From: Channallabes apus | Taxonomy: Eukaryota > Chordata > Actinopteri > Siluriformes > Clariidae | Reading direction: 5' to 3' | Assembly (NCBI GenBank): GCA_030522415.1 | Contig: CM060121.1 | Location: 18,256,642 to 18,320,641, forward strand | DNA: 64,000 bases | Part shown: in pieces, positions 46,101-56,551 of the stretch | How positions within the stretch are numbered: the first letter of the stretch is position 1 | Layout: each line of letters begins with the position of its first letter | Notes under the pieces: generated by a model | The model's database searches: none | Told to the model about the DNA's origin: nothing | What the model saw: the letters and a program-made list of their open reading frames with translations, nothing else | Translations under genes and position numbers: made by a program

Positions 46101-49100
46101 AATTCCATGTTAAGAACAACAAAAGCTCAAAAATGAAGCATAGAGAACTATGGCCAGCTTGGTTTTGGACAACAGAGGACCATGCTAATTCTGAGCTGCA
46201 TTCAGCCCATTCCAACATGACAGCTATGCCAACCTGGCAGGATGGATATACTCTTTTCTTAAGATATTTGTCAGTGTGTTAGCCTAGCCTAGCTAGTGCA
46301 TGGCTGCTGAGTATAATCAAATGTGTCTACCTGGGACTCTTTCAGCTTTTCTTCCAAATCATCCAGGTTCATGTGTTTGTAGCGGAACTTTTGCGCCCGA
46401 CACAGTCGAATTCCATCGATGATTGAGGCATGGTTCAGTTCATCAGATAACACGGCATCATCCGGTCCCAGCAGAACCTACAATCAAAAAACATTTTAAT
46501 GTTACATTTAAGAAGATTTCACATGACTTAAAAAGATTAATCAGAAATATAGATTCAATATACTGTGTTAGCAAGCCCACTGCCAAAGTAAGAGCTTTGA
46601 TGTACTCCCCAGTTCCATATTTTGGTTGCACAAAAAAGAACATCATGTAGTGCACATGTAATTTGCAGGCCATTGGCTGGCATTTTATCAATAAGCTGTG
46701 GAATGCTAAATTTGTATGCATTTTAATTGGTTAGCCAGGTTGCATACTGTACATGTTGTACTAGAACAGTGGTTCCAACTGTGGTACTGAAGGACCCCTT
46801 GCCCTGCACATTTCTGTGACATTTCAGTCCCAGTACATTTTATTTAATTGATGAGAAACTTTTTTACAGTCAGCAAGATATTAAACATATGTACATACAA
46901 CTTTTATTTTTTGCATATGCTTTATATCAGAATGAAATACTTTTCTTTGCACATTTAAACTTTGTGAGGAAGCAGGGGTCATAGCGAAAGATCAACCATG
47001 AAAAAGCACCTCAAGAGCAGACAGGGTTAAGGGCCTTGCTCAAGGTGGCATTTTGGTGGACCTGGGGCTTGAACAGCTGACCTTACAAGCGGTAACCCAG
47101 AGCCTTACCACTGCACAAAAATATTCATGGTCTGTTAAAAATGGGACTCAAACCCACACCTCTGGGGGAAACTGAGACCCAAACTCACTTCACACTGCGC
47201 AATGTGACGTCGTAGTGACGTCTTTTCCATGTAATTTTTGGACGTCCAATTTCCGTCCATTGATGGGGTTGTTTTGTAACGCCAGGCGACGTCTAATGTT
47301 GACGTTGGTGGGAACTCCATGCAAGGGCTATTTATAGTCCAAAAGTGGTCGTTTGTGGACATCTTTTCAACATAAAATTTTGACTTAACACCTCATTTTT
47401 ATACAACTTCTATGTAGTCCTATGTTTCAAGAGGATGAATGACATATTTTCTGTATGATGTATTCATTTTCCTGTAGCTTTGTTTGGCTCAGCAGTTTGA
47501 ACTGGAAATGCATTACACCTTTGTATGCTAATCACCTGCTGCTGAGACAATCAAGAACAGTATGCCACCTTCTGAAATAGGACTAGATCATGTCTACCAA
47601 TGTAGCGTTTTTCACCACTAGAAGGATCTTGGAGAGACGAGTTGGCTTGATTGCTTCCCAATGCAAGCGGCTGGGAGTACTTTATTTCTTCACAGCACAC
47701 AAAGCATGGGAAACACATTCACTCGAGAACCAGACCAAATTCAGCCTTAGCATGAACCAGAGCACATTCAACAGGTCACACACACACATACATAACACAC
47801 CCAACTTGGCCGAAGACACCAAACCAAACACCTTTCCCCAACAGGGTGGACACACAGCAACCCCCCCGCTAAGCATGACGGTCGTCAGCCGCCGCCCCCA
47901 CCCGAGCTGCGACCGTCCCTGGTCACCATGACTCTCTCAGAGGGCGTGGGCAGGGCGGTCAAATGTTGAACGTCAAAATGACGTCCAAGTTGGGTCATGG
48001 TTGGACGTCCAAATAGTGGACCTAGTTTGGACGTCGAATAGATGTCCAGAATTAGTCATGGACCGATGGACCCAATATAGACATGATCTGCACGTCTATC
48101 CGACGTCCAGTGTTTAGTGGGTTAACCTTGCTTCTGTCAATGTGTGCAGTGCATTAGGTGAGGGATTTGGATGTGCAGAACATGTTACATAAGTGTGTTG
48201 TAACACCATACAGTGCATAATATTTTAATTTATAATATTTTAAATATGCATCAAATAAATCTTGTTTTAACAAAGTTGTTCTTTTGGTCAAGCGTCACCA
48301 AAAAAATCTAGCTGTCCAGACTCAACATCTGTTTGTTCCAGGAACGCCAGCTAAGCCTTTAAGATGACAATAGAAACAACAGAATAGGACAGAGCACACA
48401 TATTCTCATGGTAACAAAATGCATTAAATAGTAGAAATACCTCAAAGAGACCAGCATTGGCATCAAAACAGCTTGCATACAGGATGCAGTCTTCTCTTTC
48501 ATGAAACTGAGCTAGCTTCTGCTCCAACTGCTTATGAATATCCTGGGATAAAATAATCAAAAATAAATGTCTGGTCACAAAAGTCACTGTGTCTGTAGTC
48601 ATGTTTCATTTATTAATGAGCTTTTTCTTCACCTGTGTCCCACAAATGAACCTGACGGAACTCAGACCAGCTCCATATTTCTGCAATGCTTCAATTCCAG
48701 ACTGAATGACCTCTGGATGACTGGACAGGCCCAAGTAGTTATTGGCACAGAAGTTCAATATATCTAAAATGTATATAGATATAAGCAGCATCACGTTACA
48801 CTAACAGCACAGGATGATGGGACAATTTGAAATATACTAAATATACTGAAGTTTGGGAGAAAAATGTAATAGAGTTGCAAAATTTTATTTTCACATACAC
48901 AACTATACACAGCATGACATGCAGTGAAATGCTTATAAGACTGTCCATGACCTGAATTTGAATAGAAAGGTATAGAGATAAAAGGTTTTCACTGCAGAAT
49001 TAAACTGCTATTAAACTAAAGATTAATTTAAAATTCTAATAGAAAAAAATGGAATTCAATGTACAGATTTACAAAAGGTACAATAAAATATGACAAAATA

Positions 49101-49645
49101 CACAAAACTATTGTGTTGAGTTTAATTGTGGTGTTAGTCTTAATTTAGTTAAAGTTCATTTAGCTTAACTTAGTGGTCAAAGTTTCTTGCCCTTTGCCAG
49201 TGAAATAATTACACACTGTGTCAAAGCAATCCATGTTTAATGGGCAGAATATTCATACTTAGTTTTAATATAACAGAGAGTTATTCCACACAGAGTTTTA
49301 CTTTGCGCTTGTGAAATGCAAGTAAACATAATTTAACTTCCTGGATTTTTTTGTTGCAATTGCTCAACATGTGTCAGTGCTATAGCTCGTGTAATGTATA
49401 AGAATCACTGAAATCCTCCGCTCACCGCCACGAGTGCCGTCCACATTGATATGCGGTCCCTGGCTGGAGGTAATGATTCTCTCCCCTTTCCAGGTCCCAG
49501 CGGCGCGGATCGTCTCCAGCTCGCCCTCCAGCACTGACCGCGCCTGCGCGATCGCGGAATAAGGTCGAGTCGAAATTACATTCTGGCTCTTCAGAATTTC
49601 TCTCAAAGGAGTTTTGAGTTGGCCAACAATTTTGCGAAGTGACAT
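40173..49645 (-). CDS. gcat: Glycine C-acetyltransferase (2-amino-3-ketobutyrate CoA ligase), mitochondrial
   Basis: Nine coding exons: 49426-49645, 48633-48763, 48441-48542, 46331-46477, 45738-45892, 42072-42154, 40920-41091, 40535-40656 and 40173-40324. They total 1284 nt, 427 aa (human 419). This PLP enzyme splits 2-amino-3-ketobutyrate with CoA to glycine and acetyl-CoA, the step after threonine dehydrogenase, in the mitochondrial matrix. The first about 30 residues ([20 protein letters not shown] onward) are basic and amphipathic, a presequence. Family motifs are [61 protein letters not shown] and [17 protein letters not shown], with PLP lysine near 273. The C-terminus includes [20 protein letters not shown]. 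All exons are intact. Intron 5 holds a nearly intact Tc1 element. Confidence 0.96.
42235..42400 (+). repeat. Unclassified repeat, two diverged copies (also about 44690-44835)
   Basis: GTTCATGCAAGACAAGGAAG followed by GGGAAGCGAAA and GAGTCAG at about 42328-42377 is matched, with changes, by GTTCATGCAAGACAAAGAAG and GGGAAGTGAAATAGAAGTCAG at about 44756-44816. Same orientation, on either side of the Tc1 insertion. No coding content. Confidence 0.45.
42946..44440 (-). mobile_element. Tc1/mariner element in gcat intron 5, right end truncated
   Basis: The left terminus is TA + CAGGTCCTTCTAAAAAAATT. The right end has the inverse as far as ATCACAATATGCTAATTTTT but lacks the last AGAAGGACCTG, replaced by ATATCCATGA. 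Inner inverted blocks (about 43080-43150 and 44255-44345) give an IR/DR structure. Same family as 11565-12946. Confidence 0.93.
43172..44125 (-). CDS. Tc1/mariner transposase, 317-codon uninterrupted ORF
   Basis: The ORF opens with [20 protein letters not shown] and two helix-turn-helix segments ([39 protein letters not shown]) linked by a basic GRKKCGRKR hinge. Catalytic residues sit in [21 protein letters not shown] and [15 protein letters not shown]; spacing from the second Asp to Glu is 34, so DD34E is complete. The C-terminus runs VDFFFFLY because of a 13-base poly-A (43183-43195). The 11565 copy reads VDLFCIKN here, so the last few residues are probably altered by slippage. The element lacks its outer right terminus, so it may encode transposase without being mobile itself. 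Confidence 0.9.
   Translation of the reverse strand: MGKTVDLTAVQKAIIDTLKQEGKTQREISERIGCSQSAVSRHLSGKSVGRKKCGRKRYTTRRGDRALRKIVEKDRFQTLGDLRKQWTESGVETSRATVYRRVQEMGYRCRIPQVKPLLNQKQRQKRLTWATEKQHWTVAQWSKVLFSDESKFCMSFGNQGARVWRKTGEREMPKCLKSSVKYPQSVMVWGAMSAAGVGPLCFIKGRVNAASYQEILEHFMLPSAEKLYGDEDLIFQHDLAPAHSAKTTGKWFTDHGITVLNWPANSPDLNPIENLWDIVKRKLRDTRHKNLQKASRPSIECITEHNYLKVDFFFFLY
44453..44480. repeat. (CA)n microsatellite
   Basis: About thirteen CA units between two Tc1-derived fragments. Confidence 0.95.
44487..44640 (+). repeat. Isolated Tc1-type terminus
   Basis: It begins AGTGGCTTGCAAAAGTATTC, continues CCACATTTTGTCACATTACA, and matches the general form of another fish Tc1 family's terminus. No transposase or matching right end is seen. 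Confidence 0.6.
45560..45630 (+). repeat. Repeat tail fragment (same family as 1-540)
   Basis: GACAATGACAATTGCTAAAA followed by GCGCTATACAAATAAAAC is a shortened copy of the tail at 475-540. Confidence 0.6.
45912..46065 (+). repeat. Isolated Tc1-type terminus
   Basis: GCAGTGCTGTGAAAAAGTAT with TTGCCCCTTCCTGAT resembles the terminus of the 35106 element. It lies directly beside a gcat exon (ends at 45892). No second end or ORF is found. Confidence 0.65.
47190..48125. repeat. GACGTC-rich interspersed repeat in gcat intron 3
   Basis: Two blocks (47205-47300 and 47965-48115) are dense in GACGTC/GGACGTCCA motifs, separated by about 650 bp of unrelated sequence. The right block ends with CCAGTGTTTAGTGGGTT. 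It is not coding. Probably a DNA-transposon-derived repeat; I cannot name the family. Confidence 0.5.
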
Positions 49646-50050
49646 GGCGCTTTGCTGTCAAAGACGAAAGGAACGTGTTGCAACGACGTCGAACAGCGCA
49701 CTAACCTACTCGTACTAATGTAGTACGGGTAGTACGCGCCCTCGCACGGTCACTCTGGGCGCAGCTAAATCGACCAATCAAAGCGAGACGTAGGCGTGGC
49801 CTCCGATGGTGCCTTCCCTTGTTGTCACACGTTCCTCTTTATTTAATTAGTTTGGAAGTTGGACACTCAGTAGAAATATATTTTTTTAAAAATCTACTTA
49901 TATGCAATAAAACTGCACGTTAGCGGTAATCATTGTTCGCAGGCCTACTGAAACAGCTGGGCGGAAGTGCTTACGTCATTTACGCGCGAGGAGCTGCAGT
50001 CAGCCAATGCACAGCGAATGTGGAGCATTTAATGTTTTGTTAAAATTGTG
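49646..50050. promoter_or_regulatory. gcat promoter and possible divergent promoter
   Basis: GC-rich sequence upstream of gcat, with AACGACGTCG near 49682 and ACCAATCAAAGC near 49773. A second cluster at 49960-50010 reads GGCGGAAGTGCTTACGTCAT (ETS core plus CRE) then CAGCCAATGC (CCAAT). A strong donor AAG|GTAAGT at 50225/50226 on the plus strand suggests a non-coding exon starting in this cluster. All inferred from motifs. Confidence 0.4.
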
Positions 50051-50377
50051 CAAAATATTATAATTAGGTTGCGTTACATAATTTTGTTTATTTACTCTTT
50101 TATTTTGTGAGTTACGGGTGCTGGAGATGTGTCTGTGGAGTGAAAAATATTCAACTCACTTTGGATTTTACGCTTTGTATTTAATCTATTTGAAAGGGAG
50201 AAACAGAACTAATGATCAAATGAAGGTAAGTAAAATTAATAAAATACTTGGTTTGCATTAGTAGGAGCAAGCGGGGGGCATGTTTACTACTATCTACCAT
50301 CTAATAGCTTGATGTTCGAGATAAAGAGGAAGTGAGAAATGGTGGAAAGTGGGAGAGAGACCGTGAGATGCAGCGAG

Positions 50378-50521
50378 CTATTTTTCCAGACGAATGTTGG
50401 AGTAAATACTTGTTAGCAGCCATGCCATATCCTCTGGGGTGACTTTATTGCTACAAGGCTCTACATTTTCTTGGGCAAGCTCCTTTTGTAGCTGTTTCTT
50501 TCTCCTCTCCTTACGAGGCAT
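50378..50521 (-). CDS. Small basic ORF of 47 codons, unrecognised
   Basis: The minus-strand ATG at 50521 opens MPRKERRKKQLQKELAQ..., and the ORF ends ...LLTSIYSNIRLEK before a TAG at 50378-50380. The first 15 residues are strongly basic. The remainder is non-repetitive and balanced in composition, unlike most chance ORFs in this AT-rich region. An AG acceptor-like site (CATTCCAG) lies one base before the ATG codon's preceding AC. It could be a small exon, a fossil of a transposon gene or chance. I do not recognise the family. Confidence 0.3.
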   Translation of the reverse strand: MPRKERRKKQLQKELAQENVEPCSNKVTPEDMAWLLTSIYSNIRLEK

Positions 50522-51700
50522 GTCTGGAATGTTTATTATATTATTAGTAATAATTAAAAAAGAAATCTATACACATAAAACACACAATCATGCACATGCA
50601 GTGCTTATTAAATGTTTAAACTGTAGAGATAAAATGCTGATTTTACAGCAGTAAAATTATTGTATCTAATTTGAAATATAACCCTAATATCTGTTACTTA
50701 ATACATTTTCTTTAAAAACTGTTTTTTTTATCATAAATATAATAATCCATAATTATGTGGATATCCATATTAGATCGTTTTTAGTGAAATAAAAGCCCCC
50801 CAGAAAAGAACGGAAAAGTCCTGTAACTTACTTTAAGTTCAAGGGCGAGCATTGGTTAATGGCAGTCATGTGACTGATGCAAGCCAGATCCTTTTATTTA
50901 TCAAAATTGAGATTAATAGTTACATTTTATTGTTGAGGGGCAAAGACAGGGCTTCATACGCACATACACATAAAAAAAACTAAACACAACAATACCGCCA
51001 AAAAAAAACAAGAAAAGGGCACTTGAGGCATCCTGGAGGAAAGGGGCGGGTACTCAAGCACACTTCCCCCCCCACACTGCACGTGCCTGCTCAAAAGTAT
51101 ATTTTAACAAATAAAATAAGTAAAATACATATTAATTTACAAATGTTATCCGTCCAAAGCCTTTTTTAGGAATCAGACATTGATGTGAATTGTTCTTTTT
51201 GTCAATCCCATGAAGAAAACTTCACTTGTTTAGGCAGTGTTCTTACACATAGACATTTTGGTCAGAATTCCTAATATTCAGCCAAACTGATTTTAAAACT
51301 GACTTTTTCTGTTTTAAAGATGATAAAGATTTTGGGGGGATTTATTGGCTACTCAAAAGAAAGGATTGGAAATGATACATAAGTTTACTAAATATCATAT
51401 CCCTAAACAAAAATTTACCGGTTCTAATCTTTTTCCTTGTATTCAAAAACGATCTAGACAGCTATATAGAAACACTACAAGACTCTTGTACAAGACAAGT
51501 TTTCTTGTATTCTTCCTTTTGTGTCATCTTAAGTTATAGAATCTCCACTTTGTGATTGTTTTATTATACCCTGGCTTCATCTTCTACTTCTTTGACCTTT
51601 TTTTTAATGTTGTTTATTTTATTGTTTGCACTGCTTTTCACGATAATATAAAAAAGTAACAACAACAAAAAAAAACAACCATGCATTTTTTTTAAGCAGA
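50522..51700. other. Intergenic stretch without recognised gene
   Basis: AT-rich, with short poly-A and poly-C tracts. The only ORFs are short and of biased composition. Confidence 0.5.
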
Positions 51701-51714
51701 AACTATTTTCCTAT

Positions 51715-51847
51715 TGGCTAACTACCGTTACGTCATTGGGTACGATCACGTGTGAGCCTTGCGCGCGAGTTAGAAGGAAAGAAAACAGGGAGACTGACGG
51801 ATTGTGTTGACCTGCGTTGCGTCTGCTTGACGCGAGGAAAGCTCGTT
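51715..51847 (+). promoter_or_regulatory. CpG-rich promoter of the 60-residue gene
   Basis: TTACGTCATTGGG (51728-51740) combines a CRE-like core with an inverted CCAAT box. GATCACGTGTGA (51745-51756) contains a palindromic E-box, and GCGCGCGAG follows. CpG density is clearly higher than the AT-rich flanks. A start site around 51770-51800 is inferred. Confidence 0.5.
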
Positions 51848-54800
51848 ATGGAGTCAAATCGCTGCGGTAAGTAATGAAATGACGCGGTGCAACCAGTTAT
51901 TAGTTGTTTGGCGCGAGTCTGCGCGATCTTCGTTGATTTCTAACTTACGGAGCGCGAAGAGTAATCCATGTTCTTCCAGGAAATCCCCACACCTGCGACC
52001 TGTAAGGGATTTAAAAACGCCGGTTATAATGTATATACATTTTTATAGCTTGGTTTATTTGTGTCTCTCTGTTGTTACAATGCACGAACCTTTCTTTAAG
52101 ACCTTAGAAATCCACCAATAGCCATGTTTTATTTTTGGGTCTTTTAACTAGTCGTGTCGCAGTCGTGGAAACAAATCTACTAACTCGGTGAATATCAATA
52201 ATGGCTTGTTTTGATGGAACGCGAACTTGGCATCTTTGGTGAAAACTTTTCAGAAGACTGGAAGTGTAGATAAACCGTTTTCTACACCTCCAGTCGAAAG
52301 GTTTTCACCAACGATGCAAATGCTCCAGCGTTATCATTATCATTATAAAGCGTTTAAAAAAATATACCAGCTTTAACAAACTAACTCCGAGTGTCATTAT
52401 GTCTTTTGTTTGTGAGTTATTAGTTTTGTCATGTTGCCTAGTTATACTTTGAGAATCTTATGCTTTTGCTTATACTAGCAGAGAAATGACACAAGAAGGA
52501 GGGCAGCAGCAGCAGTGCTGGATGTCACACCTAACTGTTATTAAAAGCTGCTCTAGTTGTTGATATTTACATTTTTTTCCGTTCTTCTAAAATTAACTTA
52601 TTTTATCCAGAACTCCCTAACTCGAAAATAATCAGGTTGATAATTAATATATAAATTGAACCTGCTGTAGGCTCATGTCAACTACTTTTGTTTAAAGGCG
52701 AGTCAGTTTCCTCAGCATTTCCCCTGTGAGTTTAGAGAGGTGTGCAGCATTGTTTCTGTGAGTTGAGAGATGCATGCTTTGGTAATGTAAAAAACTGAAA
52801 ATGCACCTTCTTTAATGAACTATGCTCTTTTAGTATGTTCATGCATGCGCCTTTATGCTAACATGGTTCCTTTGGCTGTTCTGTCACTCATGACGAGAAG
52901 CCTGAATAGAGTTCTGAAAATTTTGAGAGCCCTCTGGCCGTTGAATCTGTAGGTCTCGAGTCTGTGGTCTGTGAATTTTTTGACTGATTTTGACTCACCA
53001 ACAGTAATGAGATCTGCTCTGTAGATAACAAAAGTTGGTACTGAATTAATTTGGTTAGTTACTCGTTCGGTGCCACAAAACTATTGAATTTTATACCTAG
53101 CCCTCAGTATGTTACTGTTAAAATATCAGGGTTTACTGGATATGATATGACAGTTAATTTCAGTAAATGTGAAGTACTGAGAATAGAAATAATTATGAAT
53201 TTCTTCAACAGAAATTTTCAAGAAACCTGAAAATCTGAATTTCAATGCCTTTTAGGTTTCATTTCTTTCAAAACATAGTATAGTGTTTTTGCGTTGTAGA
53301 GAAAAAAATTTTCATCATGAAAAATATTATCGCATGCTGTGTTTCTTAGTACCTCACTTATCCTCCTTAATTTTTGTTCCAGGTTCTAGGTTCACATGGA
53401 TTCGACGCACGCTAGAATCAGTCTTCCGTTTTCTCGTGTGTGGCTATGGCGAGTCAGGTAAATTGACTTTTGACCAAAGTACACACAGTAATGATGTACA
53501 ATAATTAATTGAATTAAACAGTAGAGAGTGGCTCTCATGTTTTAACATTAATTGAGGCATGGAACACCCATACTGGATCTCAGGGTAAGTCCAGTATTTC
53601 CCAAAATCTGAAATATACTTGCAGTGGTAGCCAGTGGAACGAGCTGGCATTACTTGCTAGGACAAAAGTGGTCTACTACATAAGCAAACACCAAATACAT
53701 ATGAACTTTAGCACAATATTTATTTGATATTTCTATTAATTTCATATTTCTGAGATCCAACCTACTAACCCACCCCTCCATCTATCCATATGTGAAGAGT
53801 AAGATTTAAACACTCTTTGGTGTACATGATGAACTGAATTTCATTTTATTTTAGCAACCTACAAACATGACTGGGCAAATAATAATAATAATAAAATGAG
53901 TCACATAGGCAAAGAAACAGCACAAATTCATAAGAGCACCTATGCTTATGCAACGTAATAATAATATAATAATAATAATAACGTTCACATTTTGTGAGTT
54001 CTACATTTTTGTGCTATCATTACCATATTCCATGAGCAGGGAACTTTACAAATTTTTAAAAATAACGTCAAAAGTAGTCTTTGGTTCTACATGTCATATC
54101 CAAAAACCCAAATGCTCAGTATGGTGCTTGAAGCCTTCCCCATCGACACATACCATCAAGATATACTGTATAAGTAGTTGGCTTTGTTTTTTTTAATCCA
54201 TGCCGTTTGGGTTTTAAAGGTTAATCTTTCTGGGTTTTTTTTTTAAGAAGAGCCCATTACCCCTTGTGAAACTGTGTTTCCTTGCACAGCATGTTTGATT
54301 AACAGTATGCTCTTCTTATTTTTTCGCAAGGCTGTTGTCCATTACATTTACTGTCTTAGTTCACCACTCTTGCGATAGAATAAACAGGTACAACTGTAAC
54401 GCAAGAAGGAACAGTTTTGTTTAAATTTCAATAATCACAGCTTACGGAGTACATGATCAGGGCTCCTTCAGCACACATTACTGCATCAGTGTAGGATGCC
54501 ATTCAGATGTTATGGAAGACCAGGTTGTGAAGGTAGCAGTCTTCAGCTCGTCTGTGTTGTTGGCTCAGTCTTTCTCATCTTTGTCTTAACAATATAAACC
54601 CTCTAGATTGTCTATGGGGCTCAGATCAGGTGAGTTGGCCAGTCAGTCAAGCACAGGAATATCATGGTCAGCAAACCAGTTAGTTGTAGTTTCTGTACTG
54701 TGGGCAGGTGCCAAGTAGAAAACTAAATCAACATCTCCATAAAGCTTGTCAGTAGTGGAACTATGAAGTGTTCTTAAATCTCCTAGTAGACGGCTGTGTT

Positions 54801-56461
54801 GACTTTGGACTTGACTAAACACAGTGGACAAACCCCAGCAGATGACATGACACTCTAACTCATAACACATCTTCACTAACTGTGGAAACATCACCCTGGA
54901 CTTCAAGCAACTTTTGCCTTGATTTCTAAATGAATTCAAAATTTACTTTCATCTGAAAACAGGACTTTGGAGTACTGAGCAACTGCCCAGTTCTGTTTCT
55001 CCTTAGCCTGCGTTGATGCTTCTAACGTTGACTTTTGTTCAGGAATTGGTTGATATTGTTGTTGATGAAACTCCACTTCCTGAAGTCCATACACCGACTT
55101 TTCATGCACCGACTTTCATCCAAATCCTGTAAAACTCTCCCTTGTTCTTTAATTAGCTTTAATTGTCTTCTTAAGGCTGCTTTTATTTCTGATGCTTATA
55201 TTTTCCTACCACACTTTCCTTTCCAGTCAACCGTCTATAAATATGCTTTAATACTGTCAGGTCAGTAGTCTTCCCCATGATTGGGTGTAATGAACTAGAC
55301 TGAGAGATACGTGGGCTGGATACTTTATTTTATTATTTTGATGTAGAGTACTGGATTTTATTAATTATGTAGGTTTGAAATATTTCACTTTGTGTAATGA
55401 ATCTAGAACGAGTTTCACTTTTTGAATTAAATGACATAAAAAAAAAGGCTTTTTTGAAGTGAAACAAAGGCAATTCTCTTGCTCAATCAGAGATAACTAA
55501 TGGCGCTTTTCCACTGCATAGTACGGCACAGCACGGTTCAGTACAGCTCACTTTGGTTCGGCTCAGTTCGGCTTGGTTTACATTTACATTACATTTAGGC
55601 ATTTGGCAGACGCTCTTATCTAGAGCGACTTACATTTTTATCTCATTACACATCTGAGCAGTTGAGGGTTAAGGGCCTTGCTCAAGGGCCCAACAGTGGC
55701 AACTTGGTGATTGTGGGGTTTGAACCTGGGATCTTCCGAACCGTAGTCCAATGCCTTAACCACTGAGCTACCCCTGACCCCTGGTTTGCGCTTCCACTGC
55801 AGTTTAGTACCGCTTTAGAGTGGGCGGGATTATTCACGTGTTTTTACAGTTGCGGCGCCTCTACTGCCGTGACATCATCGTAAACGCGCCACAAACAAAC
55901 ACATAACCATGGAGCATATCGCCGGCATGATGTTCTTCATTCTCGGCATGTGGATGTTTTTAACAGCAAGACGAAGGAGTTTGTTTCAAAAGAGGCTGAT
56001 GGCAGCCAAAGAAAATTTTTGGTTAATACAAAAAGGTGCGTCCGATCCTTCGCTGGCTGTTCTAAATATAGCGGTTCTGTTGTGTCTCGTGTCGCAAGCT
56101 CAGTGACGCAGTAATGCTGATTTTCTCCGGCCAATCAGTGACCAGCAGAGTTTACACATCACGTTTTGGTAACGGTTCGGCGCGCTTGGAACCTCGGCTG
56201 AGGTGGTACTAAAAAAAGGACCAGGTACTGTTCCCAGTGGAAAACCCCCCAAAAGTGAGCTGAACTGAACCGTGTCGTGCCGTACTATGCAGTGGAAAAG
56301 CACCATAATGTACCTACTGTATCTAGTAGAGATGTTCCGATACCATTTTCCCCCTCCCGATACCGATTCCGATACTTGGGCTCAGGGTATCGGCCGATAT
56401 AGAGTACTGATCCGATACCTGGATGTGTATCTGTACAGTGTGTGTATGTATGTATGTGTAT

Positions 56462-56551
<90 letters not shown>

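Noticed and set aside
47590..47931. 113-codon ORF in gcat intron 3
   Set aside because: Lies within a repeat region; no recognisable domain, no splice support.
53942..54196. 84-codon ORF
   Set aside because: Begins in an (AAT)n-like tract; composition is AT-driven.
55909..56106. 65-codon hydrophobic ORF as a host gene
   Set aside because: It lies wholly between the inverted ends of a Harbinger-like MITE.
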